Of a DNA stretch of 25,155 nt, positions 1 to 8,228 are shown in pieces (position 1 is the first letter of the stretch; each line of letters begins with the position of its first letter). The position numbers were made by a program, and so were the translations under genes. The notes under the pieces are model-generated. The model did not search any database. It saw nothing but the letters and a program-made list of their open reading frames with translations, and was not told where the DNA came from. Origin of the DNA: JALHVH01 sp964544265 (GTDB lineage: Bacteria; Acidobacteriota; Aminicenantia; Aminicenantales; Saccharicenantaceae); contig CAZJBD010000015.1 in NCBI GenBank assembly GCA_964544265.1, forward strand, positions 1 to 25,155, given 5' to 3'.

Positions 1-50
1 TTAATGACTACGGACAGAGTCTTGGGTGTGTCGCCGTGCCCCTGCGCCAT
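1..50 (-). CDS. Possible 5' end of a further gene in the minus-strand operon (partial)
   Basis: An ATG at 50-48 on the minus strand opens a frame that stays open to the window edge, giving 16 codons that begin MAQGHGDTPKTLSVV. The upstream bases GATAGAGAC could act as a weak ribosome binding site. It lies about 80 bases downstream of the uroporphyrinogen-decarboxylase-fold gene on the same strand, so it could be the next gene of that operon. The fragment is too short to assign a family and may be chance. Confidence 0.35.
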   Translation of the reverse strand, partial: MAQGHGDTPKTLSVVI

Positions 51-130
51 TGTCTCTATCACACGAAAAAAGATGATTCCTCAAATGATGGGAAAGCGAT
101 CCGGCGGTCCGTTTTTGGACAAGCCCCGCC

Positions 131-1288
131 TCAATAAATGCAGCGATGGGCCTCGTCCGCAAAGGCCTGGAGGAGCTCGATCTGGGCGTCGAAAAAGTGG
201 TCGGAAGGGGAGAGGATAAAACCTCCGCCCGATCCAGCTTCCTCGAAGCACCTCCGGACTTCCCGCCTCGTCTCCTCCGGCGTGCAGCCGGTGAAGAAGT
301 GGAACTGGTCGAAGCCGCCGATCATACAAACCTTGTCTCCGATCCGTTTTTTTGCCTCCCGGAGGTTGGCGTCACCCCCCATCGCCGGCGGCGTGAACGT
401 CTCCATGGCGTCCGGTTTCATGGCCGCGATGTTCTCCAGGATGGGCATCATGCCCCCGCAGGTATGGTAGACGACTCGCTGTCCGGCCTCGTGGGCCAGG
501 GCGATAAGCCTGCCGTCGTAAGGGGCGACGAACTCTGCCAAAAGCCGGGGCGAAATGACCGTGCTCGAGGCGTCTCCGCCGCCATGCTCGATGAGGTCGA
601 ACCGGGCGCCTTTCATCGAGCGGATGTAGGCCTTCTTGCGTTCGTAAAGAATCTTCAGGAAGGCGTGCACCCACCCCGGGTCGTCATAAGTCGCCAGGAT
701 GAGCTTCTCGATTCCATAGAGGCAGGCCGCGTCCTGCCAGCATCCGGGCTGTCCATAGACGTCGAAGGAGCAGACGGCGCCGCGGATGAGCCCACGCTCA
801 CCGTATTCGCCGGCCAGGCGGTTGACTTCGTCGACATCGCAGAGGGGAGCGGTCGCAAACTCCCCTATGACGTCGATATCTTTCTTTTCTTTGACCGCCC
901 GTTCCGTGACCCAAGACGTATAGCCCGAAGTCTGGAGGACCATGGTCAGGGTTTTTTGGGGGGTCACGAAATCATAGCGGACGGTTCGATACTCGGGGTG
1001 GGGAATCTCCGTCGCTTGGACGCGCCATTCCGGTGAGGAGATTCGGTGACCGCTAAGGGGCTTTCTCTCCGTGTGCGCCGGGTCAAAGAAATATCCTCGG
1101 GATTTATCGGGCTTGTAGGCGTCCACCCACAGGATGGGATCGAGGCCGAAGCGGGCAAAGAACTCCCGGGAAGAAACTCCGCCCAGATATTGTTCGAGGA
1201 AATAGTCCATGACGTGGTGGGTCGTTGCGGGCAGGCGGTCGGGCGTCTTTCGTTCGAGGGCCGCAAGCAACCTTTGCTTGGAGGTCAT
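131..1288 (-). CDS. Uroporphyrinogen decarboxylase-fold protein (MtaA/CmuA-like methyltransferase family)
   Basis: This 385-residue protein has the URO-D fold along its whole length. A His275-x-Cys277 pair (in YHTCGG) and a later Cys321 (in CMIGGFDQ) match the zinc-thiolate arrangement of the methylcobamide:thiol methyltransferase branch (MtaA, MtbA, CmuA). This is unlike true heme-pathway HemE, and the N-terminal substrate arginines of HemE are not evident. It is probably cytosolic and may transfer methyl groups or act on a small ligand. The ATG at 1288 lies 6 bases after the stop of the D-lyxose isomerase-like gene, so the two are probably translated from one mRNA. URO-D-fold paralogues are common near sugar genes in anaerobes and Acidobacteriota, where their substrate is unknown. 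Family is confident; reaction is not. Confidence 0.85.
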   Translation of the reverse strand: MTSKQRLLAALERKTPDRLPATTHHVMDYFLEQYLGGVSSREFFARFGLDPILWVDAYKPDKSRGYFFDPAHTERKPLSGHRISSPEWRVQATEIPHPEYRTVRYDFVTPQKTLTMVLQTSGYTSWVTERAVKEKKDIDVIGEFATAPLCDVDEVNRLAGEYGERGLIRGAVCSFDVYGQPGCWQDAACLYGIEKLILATYDDPGWVHAFLKILYERKKAYIRSMKGARFDLIEHGGGDASSTVISPRLLAEFVAPYDGRLIALAHEAGQRVVYHTCGGMMPILENIAAMKPDAMETFTPPAMGGDANLREAKKRIGDKVCMIGGFDQFHFFTGCTPEETRREVRRCFEEAGSGGGFILSPSDHFFDAQIELLQAFADEAHRCIY

Positions 1289-1294
1289 TGAAGA

Positions 1295-1840
1295 TCATTT
1301 TTCGAGGCCGGGGGTCCTGACGAGTTGAGGGTCCGTCCAAATGTCAGCCTGGTCTACGCTCGTCGACGAGAACTCCGAGACGACCGTGCCTTTGGGCCCC
1401 GCCTGAAACCAATGAAGGGTGTTGGCGGGGATCGTATATTGATCTCCCGGCTTCAGGACGATCTGCTTCCAGACCGTGAAATGGTCCCTGTATTGATAGG
1501 GGATGTGGGCACGGATCCTCCGCGAGGGTTTTCCTTCCGTATAGAGATAGACCTCGCCCCAGCGGCAGCGGAAGGTCTCCTTTTTTCCGGCGTTCGTCGC
1601 GTCGATGGGCGGGTGCCGGTGCTCGGGACATATCTGCCGGGAGAGAAGGACGATTTCTTTGGCGCAGTAGCCCGCCGTGTTGATGTAGGTAACGACCTGG
1701 AGGCCAATGTTCCGGATGTCGTTAATTCCGAAATCCGAAACCTCGATGGACTTCTGCTCTCGGAGGGTGAGGATGATGTGCGCCCGCTTGATAAGCCGGA
1801 GAACCTTTCTTTGGACAGCCCCAAATGTTTTTCTATTCAT
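1295..1840 (-). CDS. D-lyxose ketol-isomerase family cupin (sugar isomerase)
   Basis: The 181-residue protein matches the D-lyxose/D-mannose ketol-isomerase cupin family. That family uses a Mn2+ site to interconvert D-lyxose and D-xylulose or D-mannose and D-fructose. The metal ligands expected for the family are visible: His74 and His76 (in PEHRHPP), Glu88 (in GKKETFRCRWG) and His143 (in IPANTLHWF). Length is close to the short members of the family. The ATG at 1840 is preceded by AGAGG at a good distance. It is first in a minus-strand pair with the URO-D-fold gene and divergent from the NCS1 permease operon. A role in sugar catabolism fits the ribokinase and rhamnosidase elsewhere in the window. 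The exact sugar cannot be told from sequence. Confidence 0.85.
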   Translation of the reverse strand: MNRKTFGAVQRKVLRLIKRAHIILTLREQKSIEVSDFGINDIRNIGLQVVTYINTAGYCAKEIVLLSRQICPEHRHPPIDATNAGKKETFRCRWGEVYLYTEGKPSRRIRAHIPYQYRDHFTVWKQIVLKPGDQYTIPANTLHWFQAGPKGTVVSEFSSTSVDQADIWTDPQLVRTPGLEK

Positions 1841-1861
1841 CGAAGCCTCTATCCAAGGTCA

Positions 1862-1890
1862 ATTCTATGGCTTTGACGGATCAAAAGCAA
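1862..1890 (-). promoter_or_regulatory. Putative sigma70-type promoter of the isomerase/URO-D operon
   Basis: On the minus strand TTGCTT (1890-1885) and TAGAAT (1867-1862) are separated by 17 bases and lie just upstream of the ATG at 1840. The predicted leader is about 15 bases and contains the AGAGG ribosome binding site. The match is moderate and was found by eye. Confidence 0.4.
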
Positions 1891-1934
1891 ACGAACCCGT
1901 CCTCTTGTTCTCGGAGGCTTCCTCGTGATTAAAT

Positions 1935-3368
1935 ATGGCCAAACGAAATCCGAGGAGAAAAGTATGGCCAAGCCGCGCCGAAGAGAGGATTGCCGTGGCT
2001 GACCGTCTTGCGACCCTGACGTCGCAGATGGACAAACTCTATGAGTTTGACCGGGTTCCCGTCTCTGCGGAAAAACTCCAGTCGGGCGGCAAGTTCGCCG
2101 GCTTGTTCGCCGGCGAACATGTCGCGGCCACCGAGTTCGTCATCGGGGCCTTCTTCGTCCTCCATGGAGTCGGGGCCCGGGACCTCTTTCTGGGGCTTTT
2201 CTTTGGAAACCTGCTCGCCGTTCTTTCCTGGACCTTTATATGCGCCCCCATAGCCGTCCGTACCCGGCTGACGCTCTACTGGTACCTGAGAAAGATCGCC
2301 GGTCCCGGGGTGACTTTCATCTACAACATCGCCAACGCTTTTCTTTACTGCATCCTGGCCGGCGCCATGATCTCGGTATCGGCCACGGCCATAGGTTTAG
2401 CCTTCGGAATCAAGGTTCCGGCCCTCGAGGCGATCCTTCCAAACAGCGTTGGCTGGGTCGTCCTGACTTTCGCCATCGGCGCGGCTTTCACGATCTTGGC
2501 CGTCCTGGGCTTCGAAAAGCTCAGCCTGTTCGCCGAGGTTTGTTCGCCTTGGATCTTTATTGTCTTCATCGCGGGCGCGGTCGCCATGTTGACCCGGTTG
2601 GGCGTCCATCCCAACCTGGATAACTTGTGGGAAGTGGCTAAGATGAAGATTTGGAACGGGGTTGCGGTCTCGGGACAAGAAAAGCTGGGCATGGCCCACG
2701 TTCTTTTTTTTGCCTGGTTCTGTAACCTGGCCATGCACGTCGGCCTTTCCGACATGGCCCTTTTCCGCTACGCAAAGAAGTGGAGCTACGGACTGTTCAC
2801 GGCCTTCGGGGTTTACCCCGGGCATCTGCTGGCCTGGATCTGCTCAGGGGTCATGGTCGCGGCCATCGGTCGCGAAATGGACCCCGGGCGCATGGCTTTC
2901 GAGGCCGCCGGACTGGCCGGGACGTTTGGTCTCCTCCTGGCGGGCTGGACAACGGCCAATCCGACGCTCTACCGGGCGGGATTAGCCCTCCAGACCGTAA
3001 CCCCCAATTGGCCGCGTTGGAAGATCACCCTGGTCGCCGGAGCGGCCACGACCGTCGTTTCCTGTTTTCCGGTCTTCTTCCTGAAACTCTTGGACTACGT
3101 GGCCATTTACGGGCTCGTCCTCATGCCCATCGGGGCCATAGTCTTTGCCGAGCATTGGATCTTCCCGCTTCTGCGGATCGAACAGTATACGGCTGAGAAG
3201 CGAGGTTGGTCGTTCAATTGGAGCGCTCTCATCGCTTGGCTCGGGACGCTGGTCATCTGCTTCTCCTTGCCCCTTCACCTCTACTTCCGCTGGCTCCCGG
3301 GCTGGTTCATCGCGATCGCCTCCTATACAGTGCTCATGGCCTCGAGGAGGAGGGAAGGAAGGAGATGA
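1935..3368 (+). CDS. NCS1-family nucleobase/cation symporter (cytosine/purine permease-like)
   Basis: A 477-residue integral membrane protein with about twelve hydrophobic segments, of the NCS1 family (cytosine, purines, uracil, hydantoin, allantoin, thiamine). A segment near residues 335-350 (GWTTANPTLYRAGLALQ) resembles the family's helix-8 region. It acts in the inner membrane as a proton- or sodium-coupled importer; the substrate is not predictable. The start is uncertain. ATG 1935 has no well-placed ribosome binding site. GTG 1995 has GAGAGG six bases upstream and still leaves all helices intact. The best ribosome binding site (AGGAGAAA, 1953-1960) serves an out-of-frame ATG at 1964 (see findings). 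It is the first gene of a seven-gene tight operon and overlaps the next gene by four bases. Confidence 0.85.
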   Translation: MAKRNPRRKVWPSRAEERIAVADRLATLTSQMDKLYEFDRVPVSAEKLQSGGKFAGLFAGEHVAATEFVIGAFFVLHGVGARDLFLGLFFGNLLAVLSWTFICAPIAVRTRLTLYWYLRKIAGPGVTFIYNIANAFLYCILAGAMISVSATAIGLAFGIKVPALEAILPNSVGWVVLTFAIGAAFTILAVLGFEKLSLFAEVCSPWIFIVFIAGAVAMLTRLGVHPNLDNLWEVAKMKIWNGVAVSGQEKLGMAHVLFFAWFCNLAMHVGLSDMALFRYAKKWSYGLFTAFGVYPGHLLAWICSGVMVAAIGREMDPGRMAFEAAGLAGTFGLLLAGWTTANPTLYRAGLALQTVTPNWPRWKITLVAGAATTVVSCFPVFFLKLLDYVAIYGLVLMPIGAIVFAEHWIFPLLRIEQYTAEKRGWSFNWSALIAWLGTLVICFSLPLHLYFRWLPGWFIAIASYTVLMASRRREGRR

Positions 3369-3550
3369 AAACTTGGATTAGGGCTATGCTGTCTCTTTTG
3401 AGCTTGGCCATGTGCCTCGTCGCTCCTGCCCTTTTTTTTGCGGGCAAGATCAGCGAGAGGAGTTACCGGCTGGCCTTCCTGCTGACTTCTATTGCCTGGT
3501 TCATTTTCGCGACCCTATGGATGGCAGCGGCGAGAAGGAATAAAGGGTAA
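3365..3550 (+). CDS. Small two-helix membrane protein of unknown function
   Basis: The 61-residue product starts MKTWIRAML at an ATG preceded by GGAAGGAG. It overlaps the stop of the NCS1 permease gene (ATGA), so it is almost certainly translationally coupled to it. Two hydrophobic stretches (about residues 7-27 and 37-55) are joined by a short charged loop (GKISERSYR), and the tail is basic (ARRNKG). I do not recognise a family. The coupling suggests an accessory subunit or stabiliser of the permease, as small membrane partners are known for some other solute symporters; that is inference. Confidence 0.7.
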   Translation: MKTWIRAMLSLLSLAMCLVAPALFFAGKISERSYRLAFLLTSIAWFIFATLWMAAARRNKG

Positions 3551-3561
3551 GGAGGAGAAAT

Positions 3562-5199
3562 ATGTCAAGCGCCTCGTTGGACCGGAGGGATTTCCTGAAG
3601 TCGTTCTTAATGGGTCTTCCCATGATAACCCTGGACTGGGAGGCTTTCCCCAAGGGCAAGGGGACCACGAAAGATCTTGCGGAAAACAAGTTTGACGCCA
3701 TCGTCATCGGCGCCGGCCTTGGAGGACTAAGCTGCGGCGCAGCCTTCGCCCGCCAAGGATTTAAAGTCCTCGTCCTGGAGAAACATGACAAGCCGGGCGG
3801 ATATGCTACGGTTTTCCGCCGGCCCGGAGGCTTTTCCTTCGATGTCTCCCTTCATTCCACGGTGCCTGACGAGAGGAATGGTGTGAGAAACCTTATTCCC
3901 GGTTTCCCCGAGATCGAGGACTTCGTGTTCGTGCCGCATCCGAACGTCTATCGGGTCATCTACCCCGACGATGACATCCGCGTTCCGGCCAGGGATGTCC
4001 CCGGCTATATCAAGATGCTCACGGATAGGTTCCCCGGGGAGCGGGAGGGCATCGCCGGGATCTTCGAAGACATGAAGGGGCTTGTCAAAGACATTAATAA
4101 GTATTCCCAAGCCCAGGGCCGGGTGAACATGGCCCAATTCCCCACGGAATTCCCCTACCTCTTCAAGAGTTTCGGGAAGACCTGGGGTGCCCTTGTCGAC
4201 CTTCGGATTAAGGATCCGAAGCTTAAGGGCATCATCTCGTCGCTTTGGGCATACTACGGTCTTCCGCCATCTAAGGTCAGCACATATTATTACGCCATGC
4301 CCACGGTCGGCTATCTCGAGGAAGGGGGTTATTATCCCGTAGGGAGATCACAGAAGATTAGCGACGCGTTCATGAAGTTCATTTCAGCCCGCGGCGGTGA
4401 GGTCAAGCTTTGGACCAACGTCGAGAGGATTCTGGTCAAGGACCAGGCGGCCTATGGAGTGGGGACGGCGGATGGGAAGGAATATGTCGCCAGGGTCGTC
4501 GTCTCGAACGCCAATGCCTACGACACCTTCCACAAGATGATTGGGATTCCGGAGATTGTCCGGGACTACCTCGGCCGGATGGACAAGCTCAGCCCGAGCT
4601 TATCGTCCTTCCAAGTGTTCCTGGGGCTCAAAAAGGACCTCGTCAAGGAGCTGGATCTCAAGGATACGGAGGTTTTCTATAATTCGAGCTACGATATCGA
4701 GGCGGATTACCTGGCCTGCCTCAAAGGCGACGTCGGAGGGGGCTACTGCGCGACCCTATACGATAACCTCTACAAGGGTTATTCGCCGGAGGGGAAGAAT
4801 ACGCTAATCCTATTGACCCTCCAGGGTTACGAACCGTGGGCGAAATTTGAGGCCGGCTATTTCGCGGGGAAAAAGCAGGCCTACCAGGCCGAAAAGAACC
4901 GGATGGCCGATATCCTGATCGATGCGGCCGAAGAAACGCTGCTTCCCGGTCTCCGGAAGGCTATCGAAGTCAGGGAGGTGGGCACACCACTGACGAACGT
5001 CCGATACACAGGAAATTACAGGGGGGCGATCTACGGTTGGGACCAGACGGTCGATAACTCCGGGCCGCAACGCTTGCCTCATAAGACCCCGATCAAAAAC
5101 CTGTATCTGGCCGGAGCCTGGACGAGCCCGGGCGCCGGCTATGGCGCCGTCATCCCGAGCGGACTTCAATGCTTCGGCGAAATCATGAAGGAGTGGTGA
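3562..5199 (+). CDS. Tat-type FAD-dependent oxidoreductase, phytoene desaturase/carotenoid isomerase (CrtI/CRTISO) family
   Basis: A 545-residue flavoprotein. Residues 7-13 (DRRDFLK) form a twin-arginine motif, followed by a short hydrophobic stretch, which suggests Tat export or membrane association. The dinucleotide-binding fold starts at about residue 45 with GAGLGG (50-55), a ribose-binding Glu73 and a GGY motif. The C terminus (LYLAGAWTSPGAGYG) is the second FAD-binding motif typical of CrtI/CRTISO and related NAD(P)/FAD oxidoreductases. Family members desaturate, isomerise or saturate polyenes and retinoids, but many bacterial relatives are uncharacterised. The ATG has a strong GGAGGAG site. 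It lies 11 bases after the small membrane gene and 6 bases before the serine hydrolase gene. No carotenoid synthesis gene (crtB, crtE) is in the window, so a carotenoid role is unsupported. Confidence 0.85.
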   Translation: MSSASLDRRDFLKSFLMGLPMITLDWEAFPKGKGTTKDLAENKFDAIVIGAGLGGLSCGAAFARQGFKVLVLEKHDKPGGYATVFRRPGGFSFDVSLHSTVPDERNGVRNLIPGFPEIEDFVFVPHPNVYRVIYPDDDIRVPARDVPGYIKMLTDRFPGEREGIAGIFEDMKGLVKDINKYSQAQGRVNMAQFPTEFPYLFKSFGKTWGALVDLRIKDPKLKGIISSLWAYYGLPPSKVSTYYYAMPTVGYLEEGGYYPVGRSQKISDAFMKFISARGGEVKLWTNVERILVKDQAAYGVGTADGKEYVARVVVSNANAYDTFHKMIGIPEIVRDYLGRMDKLSPSLSSFQVFLGLKKDLVKELDLKDTEVFYNSSYDIEADYLACLKGDVGGGYCATLYDNLYKGYSPEGKNTLILLTLQGYEPWAKFEAGYFAGKKQAYQAEKNRMADILIDAAEETLLPGLRKAIEVREVGTPLTNVRYTGNYRGAIYGWDQTVDNSGPQRLPHKTPIKNLYLAGAWTSPGAGYGAVIPSGLQCFGEIMKEW

Positions 5200-5205
5200 A
5201 ACCCA

Positions 5206-6405
5206 ATGATAAAACCCATCCTTGCCGTTCTTCTTTGCGCCGCCGCGACAGCCGCCGCCGCAGTCCCCAAATCGGATTTGGACCTGAAAAAGGCCCTGGC
5301 CGATCTCTCAGACTTTTACGAAAAAGCCGTCAAGGAGGCTGGGATCGCCGGGAGCTCGTTTATGCTCTATCATGCGAACCAGCTCCTTCTTGAGCAATAC
5401 CACGGTCTGGCGAACATGGAGAAAAAAGAGCCGGTGAACGCGGACACCATCTATCACTGGGCCTCCATCACGAAGACGCTGACCGGTATTGCGATCATGC
5501 AGCTACGAGACCGGGGCCTCCTCAAACTCGAGGATCCCATCATCAAATATGTCCCCGAGCTCAAGGACATCCATGATCCTTACGGCGATAAGAGTGAGAT
5601 AACGATTGCCCATCTCATGTCGCATACAGCCGGATTTCGCGATCCGACCTGGCCGTGGAGAGACCAGCCGTGGCAACCCTTCGAGCCTCTTCATTGGGAA
5701 CAGCTCACGGCCATGTTTCCATATACGGAGATCCTCTTCAAGCCAGGAAGCCGGTGGAGCTACTCCAACCCGGCCGTCATTCTTCTGGGCCGGACGATCG
5801 AAGTTCTGACCACGGACGACTACGAGGTCTATGTGGACAAGAACATCCTCAAGCCCCTCGAGATGCATCGCTCGTACTTCGATGCGACACCCTACCATCT
5901 TCTGAAACATCGCTCGCACAGCTACTGGCAGGATGAAACGGGCACACTCACTCCGGCCGTCTTTGACGCCAATACGGGCATCACGGTCTCCAACGGGGGC
6001 CTGAACGCCCCGTTCCCGGATTTCATCAAATACCTCGATTTCCTAACGGGGAATCCGGCCAAGCAGGCCGTCTATGACGGGATCCTAGCCAGATCTTCCC
6101 TTGAAGAGATGTTCAAGCCCCGAATCGCGATCCCCCGGGCGGATTTCGAAAAGGACTTTCCCGGGGAGGACCGGAAGGACTTCATGGGCCTGGCCTTCTT
6201 CATTGAGGACAATTTCGGGCAGAGTTTCATAGGGCATTGGGGCGACCAGAACGGTTTCGTCATGCGCTTTTGCTACCAGCCCGAGACCAGGGCGGCCTAC
6301 GTTGTCGGCTTCAATACGAACGGGCCCAAGACCTACCCCCTCGATGCGCGGATCAAGGAATATCTTTTCCGCAACATCTTTCCTCTGCTTGCGAAAGCGG
6401 AGTGA
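5206..6405 (+). CDS. Exported serine hydrolase, beta-lactamase class C / PBP4* fold
   Basis: The 399-residue protein has a clear signal peptide (hydrophobic, alanine-rich, residues 4-19). The three catalytic boxes of the family are present: SxxK at Ser87-Lys90 (ASITK), YxN at Tyr186-Asn188 (YSN), and HxG at His344-Gly346 (GHWGDQNG). The HxG third box, rather than KTG, points to the esterase/peptidase-like branch more than to a true AmpC beta-lactamase. It probably cleaves or transfers an ester, amide or D-peptide in the periplasm. It starts 6 bases after the flavoprotein gene. The co-operonic exported flavoprotein and NTF2-like protein suggest they act on the same extracytoplasmic substrate. 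Confidence 0.85.
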   Translation: MIKPILAVLLCAAATAAAAVPKSDLDLKKALADLSDFYEKAVKEAGIAGSSFMLYHANQLLLEQYHGLANMEKKEPVNADTIYHWASITKTLTGIAIMQLRDRGLLKLEDPIIKYVPELKDIHDPYGDKSEITIAHLMSHTAGFRDPTWPWRDQPWQPFEPLHWEQLTAMFPYTEILFKPGSRWSYSNPAVILLGRTIEVLTTDDYEVYVDKNILKPLEMHRSYFDATPYHLLKHRSHSYWQDETGTLTPAVFDANTGITVSNGGLNAPFPDFIKYLDFLTGNPAKQAVYDGILARSSLEEMFKPRIAIPRADFEKDFPGEDRKDFMGLAFFIEDNFGQSFIGHWGDQNGFVMRFCYQPETRAAYVVGFNTNGPKTYPLDARIKEYLFRNIFPLLAKAE

Positions 6406-6423
6406 TCTTTGAAGGAGCCGATC

Positions 6424-6927
6424 ATGAAAAAGACTTTAATGGCCTTGGCCGTATTCGCGATGGCCGTCTTTACAGCCGCGCAGGATAAGCAGGCTTCCGT
6501 CAGAGCCGAGATCGACGTCCTCCTCACTAATTGGCATAAAGCGGCGGCCACGGCCGACGCTAAGACCTATTTCGGGTCGATGGCCCCCGGCGCCATTTTC
6601 CTGGGGACGGACGTAACCGAGCGCTGGACGAAGGAGGAGTTTGAAGCCTGGGCGGCGCCCCGGTTCGAGGGGGCCTCGGCGTGGGTTTATTCCGCGATCC
6701 GACGCGACATTTCTTTGTCGGCCGACGGGAACACGGCCTGGTTCGATGAGGACCTCGTTTCCAAGTCTTATTGGCCGTGTCGCGGATCCGGAGTCCTTGA
6801 AAAAATCGACGGAGCCTGGAAGATCCGCCTCTACAACCTGGCCTTCACGATCCCGAACCAGGTTGTTCCGGAGATTCGCCCGGCCGTCCTGAAAGCGTTC
6901 GCCGAGCAGGGGAAGAAGGCAACCTGA
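6424..6927 (+). CDS. Exported SnoaL/NTF2-like (DUF4440-type) protein
   Basis: The 167-residue protein has a signal peptide (KKTLMALAVFAMAVFTAAQ), then a single NTF2-like cone-fold domain. It shows the typical opening helix (EIDVLLTNWHKAAATADAKTY), a mid-domain GTD..ERWTKEEF segment and closing strands in DGAWKIRLYNLAF. Such domains bind small ligands or catalyse simple isomerisations and also occur as stand-alone periplasmic proteins. I chose the ATG at 6424 because AAGGAG ends six bases before it; an earlier in-frame TTG at 6409 has no such site. It sits 18 bases after the serine hydrolase gene and 17 before the iron-sulfur gene. Family confident, function unknown. Confidence 0.75.
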   Translation: MKKTLMALAVFAMAVFTAAQDKQASVRAEIDVLLTNWHKAAATADAKTYFGSMAPGAIFLGTDVTERWTKEEFEAWAAPRFEGASAWVYSAIRRDISLSADGNTAWFDEDLVSKSYWPCRGSGVLEKIDGAWKIRLYNLAFTIPNQVVPEIRPAVLKAFAEQGKKAT

Positions 6928-6944
6928 GCTACGAAGGATAAACC

Positions 6945-8219
6945 ATGGCACACCTGGCGGCGCGAGATGGATATCAGCAGCTCGTCAAGCGGCTTAACCG
7001 TTTCCCCCAGGGGGCCCCCCCCTCGGAGTTGCTGTTTAAGATTCTCCGGATGCTTTTTTCTGAAAATGAAGCAAGCCTCGTTTCCTCTCTGCCCATAAAA
7101 CCCTTCACGGCGAAGAAAGCCGCCTTGATCTGGAAAAAACCCGAGAGCGAGGCGCGGAAAGTTCTGGATTCCCTAGCCGACCGCGGGCTTGTTTTGGATA
7201 ACGAACGGAACGGACGGAGCCTGTACTCGCTGCCGCCTCCGATGGCCGGATTCTTTGAGTTCTCAATGATGAGGGTGCGTCAGGACATCGATCAGAAACT
7301 GCTCGCGGAGCTGTTCTACCAGTATCTTAATGTGGAGGAGGATTTCATCAAGGCCCTGTTCGTCAATGGCCCGACCCAGCTGGGACGGGTCTTCGTCCAC
7401 GAGCCAGCCCTGCCTTCCGATCATTCGCTTGAAGTTCTGGACTACGAGCGGGCAAGCGAGGTCATCAGGACCGCCAGGCACAGGGCGATCGGCGTCTGCT
7501 ACTGCCGCCACAAGATGATGCATCTCGACCGCGCCTGTGACGCACCGCAGGACATCTGCATGACCTTCAATGCTGTGGCGTTCTCGCTTGCCAAGCACGG
7601 GATCGCCCGGCCGGTCGACGCGAAGGAGGGATTAGACCTTCTCGAACAGGCTTATGAGCGAAACCTCGTCCAATTCGGCGAGAATGTCCGTCGAAAAGTG
7701 AGCTTCATCTGCAACTGCTGCGGCTGCTGCTGCGAGGCGCTCCTCGGCATCAAGCGCTTCGGATCGGTCTTCCCGATCCACACGAACTATCTTCCGGTGA
7801 TCAACGAATCGACATGCTCCGGATGCGGCAAGTGCGTGGACGTCTGCCCGATCGGGGCGATGAGCAGCGTTTCAGCCAACGACCCCCATCGGCCCAAGAA
7901 GCGCAAAGCGCGCTTAAATGAGGCAATCTGCCTGGGCTGCGGCTTGTGCGTGCGGACCTGCTCAAGCCGGAGCATCACCCTTTCTCCTCATCCGGAAAGA
8001 ATCATCACGCCACTCAACTCGGTCCATCGAACCGTTCTGATGGCGATCGAGCGGGGTCAACTCCAGAACCTCATCTTCGATAACCAAGGCCAATGGAACT
8101 ACCGGGCGATGGCGGCGATTCTCGGCACTATTCTGAAACTCCCCCCGGTCAAGAAAGCTTTGGCCAGCCGGCAGATGAAATCGCGATACCTTGAATACTT
8201 GATTGCCAAAACGGTTTGA
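6945..8219 (+). CDS. Winged-helix plus polyferredoxin iron-sulfur protein
   Basis: A 424-residue cytosolic protein with a composite layout. Residues about 25-95 look like a winged-helix domain (AALIWKKPESEARKVLDSLADRG recalls a recognition helix, followed by a wing). The middle has a cysteine set at 185, 187, 198 and 205. A dense cluster at 256-263 (CNCCGCCC) follows. Two classic 4Fe-4S ferredoxin motifs come next: C291, C294, C297, C301 and C329, C332, C335, C339. The two ferredoxin motifs should hold two 4Fe-4S clusters; the other cysteines could hold a third metal centre. It could transfer electrons or sense redox or metal state through the winged helix. It follows the NTF2-like gene by 17 bases and precedes DUF4416 by 9. 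Similar ferredoxins occur in anaerobic bacteria without assigned function. Confidence 0.8.
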   Translation: MAHLAARDGYQQLVKRLNRFPQGAPPSELLFKILRMLFSENEASLVSSLPIKPFTAKKAALIWKKPESEARKVLDSLADRGLVLDNERNGRSLYSLPPPMAGFFEFSMMRVRQDIDQKLLAELFYQYLNVEEDFIKALFVNGPTQLGRVFVHEPALPSDHSLEVLDYERASEVIRTARHRAIGVCYCRHKMMHLDRACDAPQDICMTFNAVAFSLAKHGIARPVDAKEGLDLLEQAYERNLVQFGENVRRKVSFICNCCGCCCEALLGIKRFGSVFPIHTNYLPVINESTCSGCGKCVDVCPIGAMSSVSANDPHRPKKRKARLNEAICLGCGLCVRTCSSRSITLSPHPERIITPLNSVHRTVLMAIERGQLQNLIFDNQGQWNYRAMAAILGTILKLPPVKKALASRQMKSRYLEYLIAKTV

Positions 8220-8228
8220 GGTTGTCCC

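Noticed and set aside
146..1036. Long plus-strand open frame of 296 codons opposite the URO-D gene
   Set aside because: It is an antisense shadow of a well-supported family gene, with no recognisable domain or ribosome binding site.
5206..6405. True AmpC beta-lactamase regulated by the BlaI/M56 pair
   Set aside because: The third box is HxG rather than KTG, the gene is 10 kb away in an unrelated operon, and no BlaI-type half-site array was seen before it.
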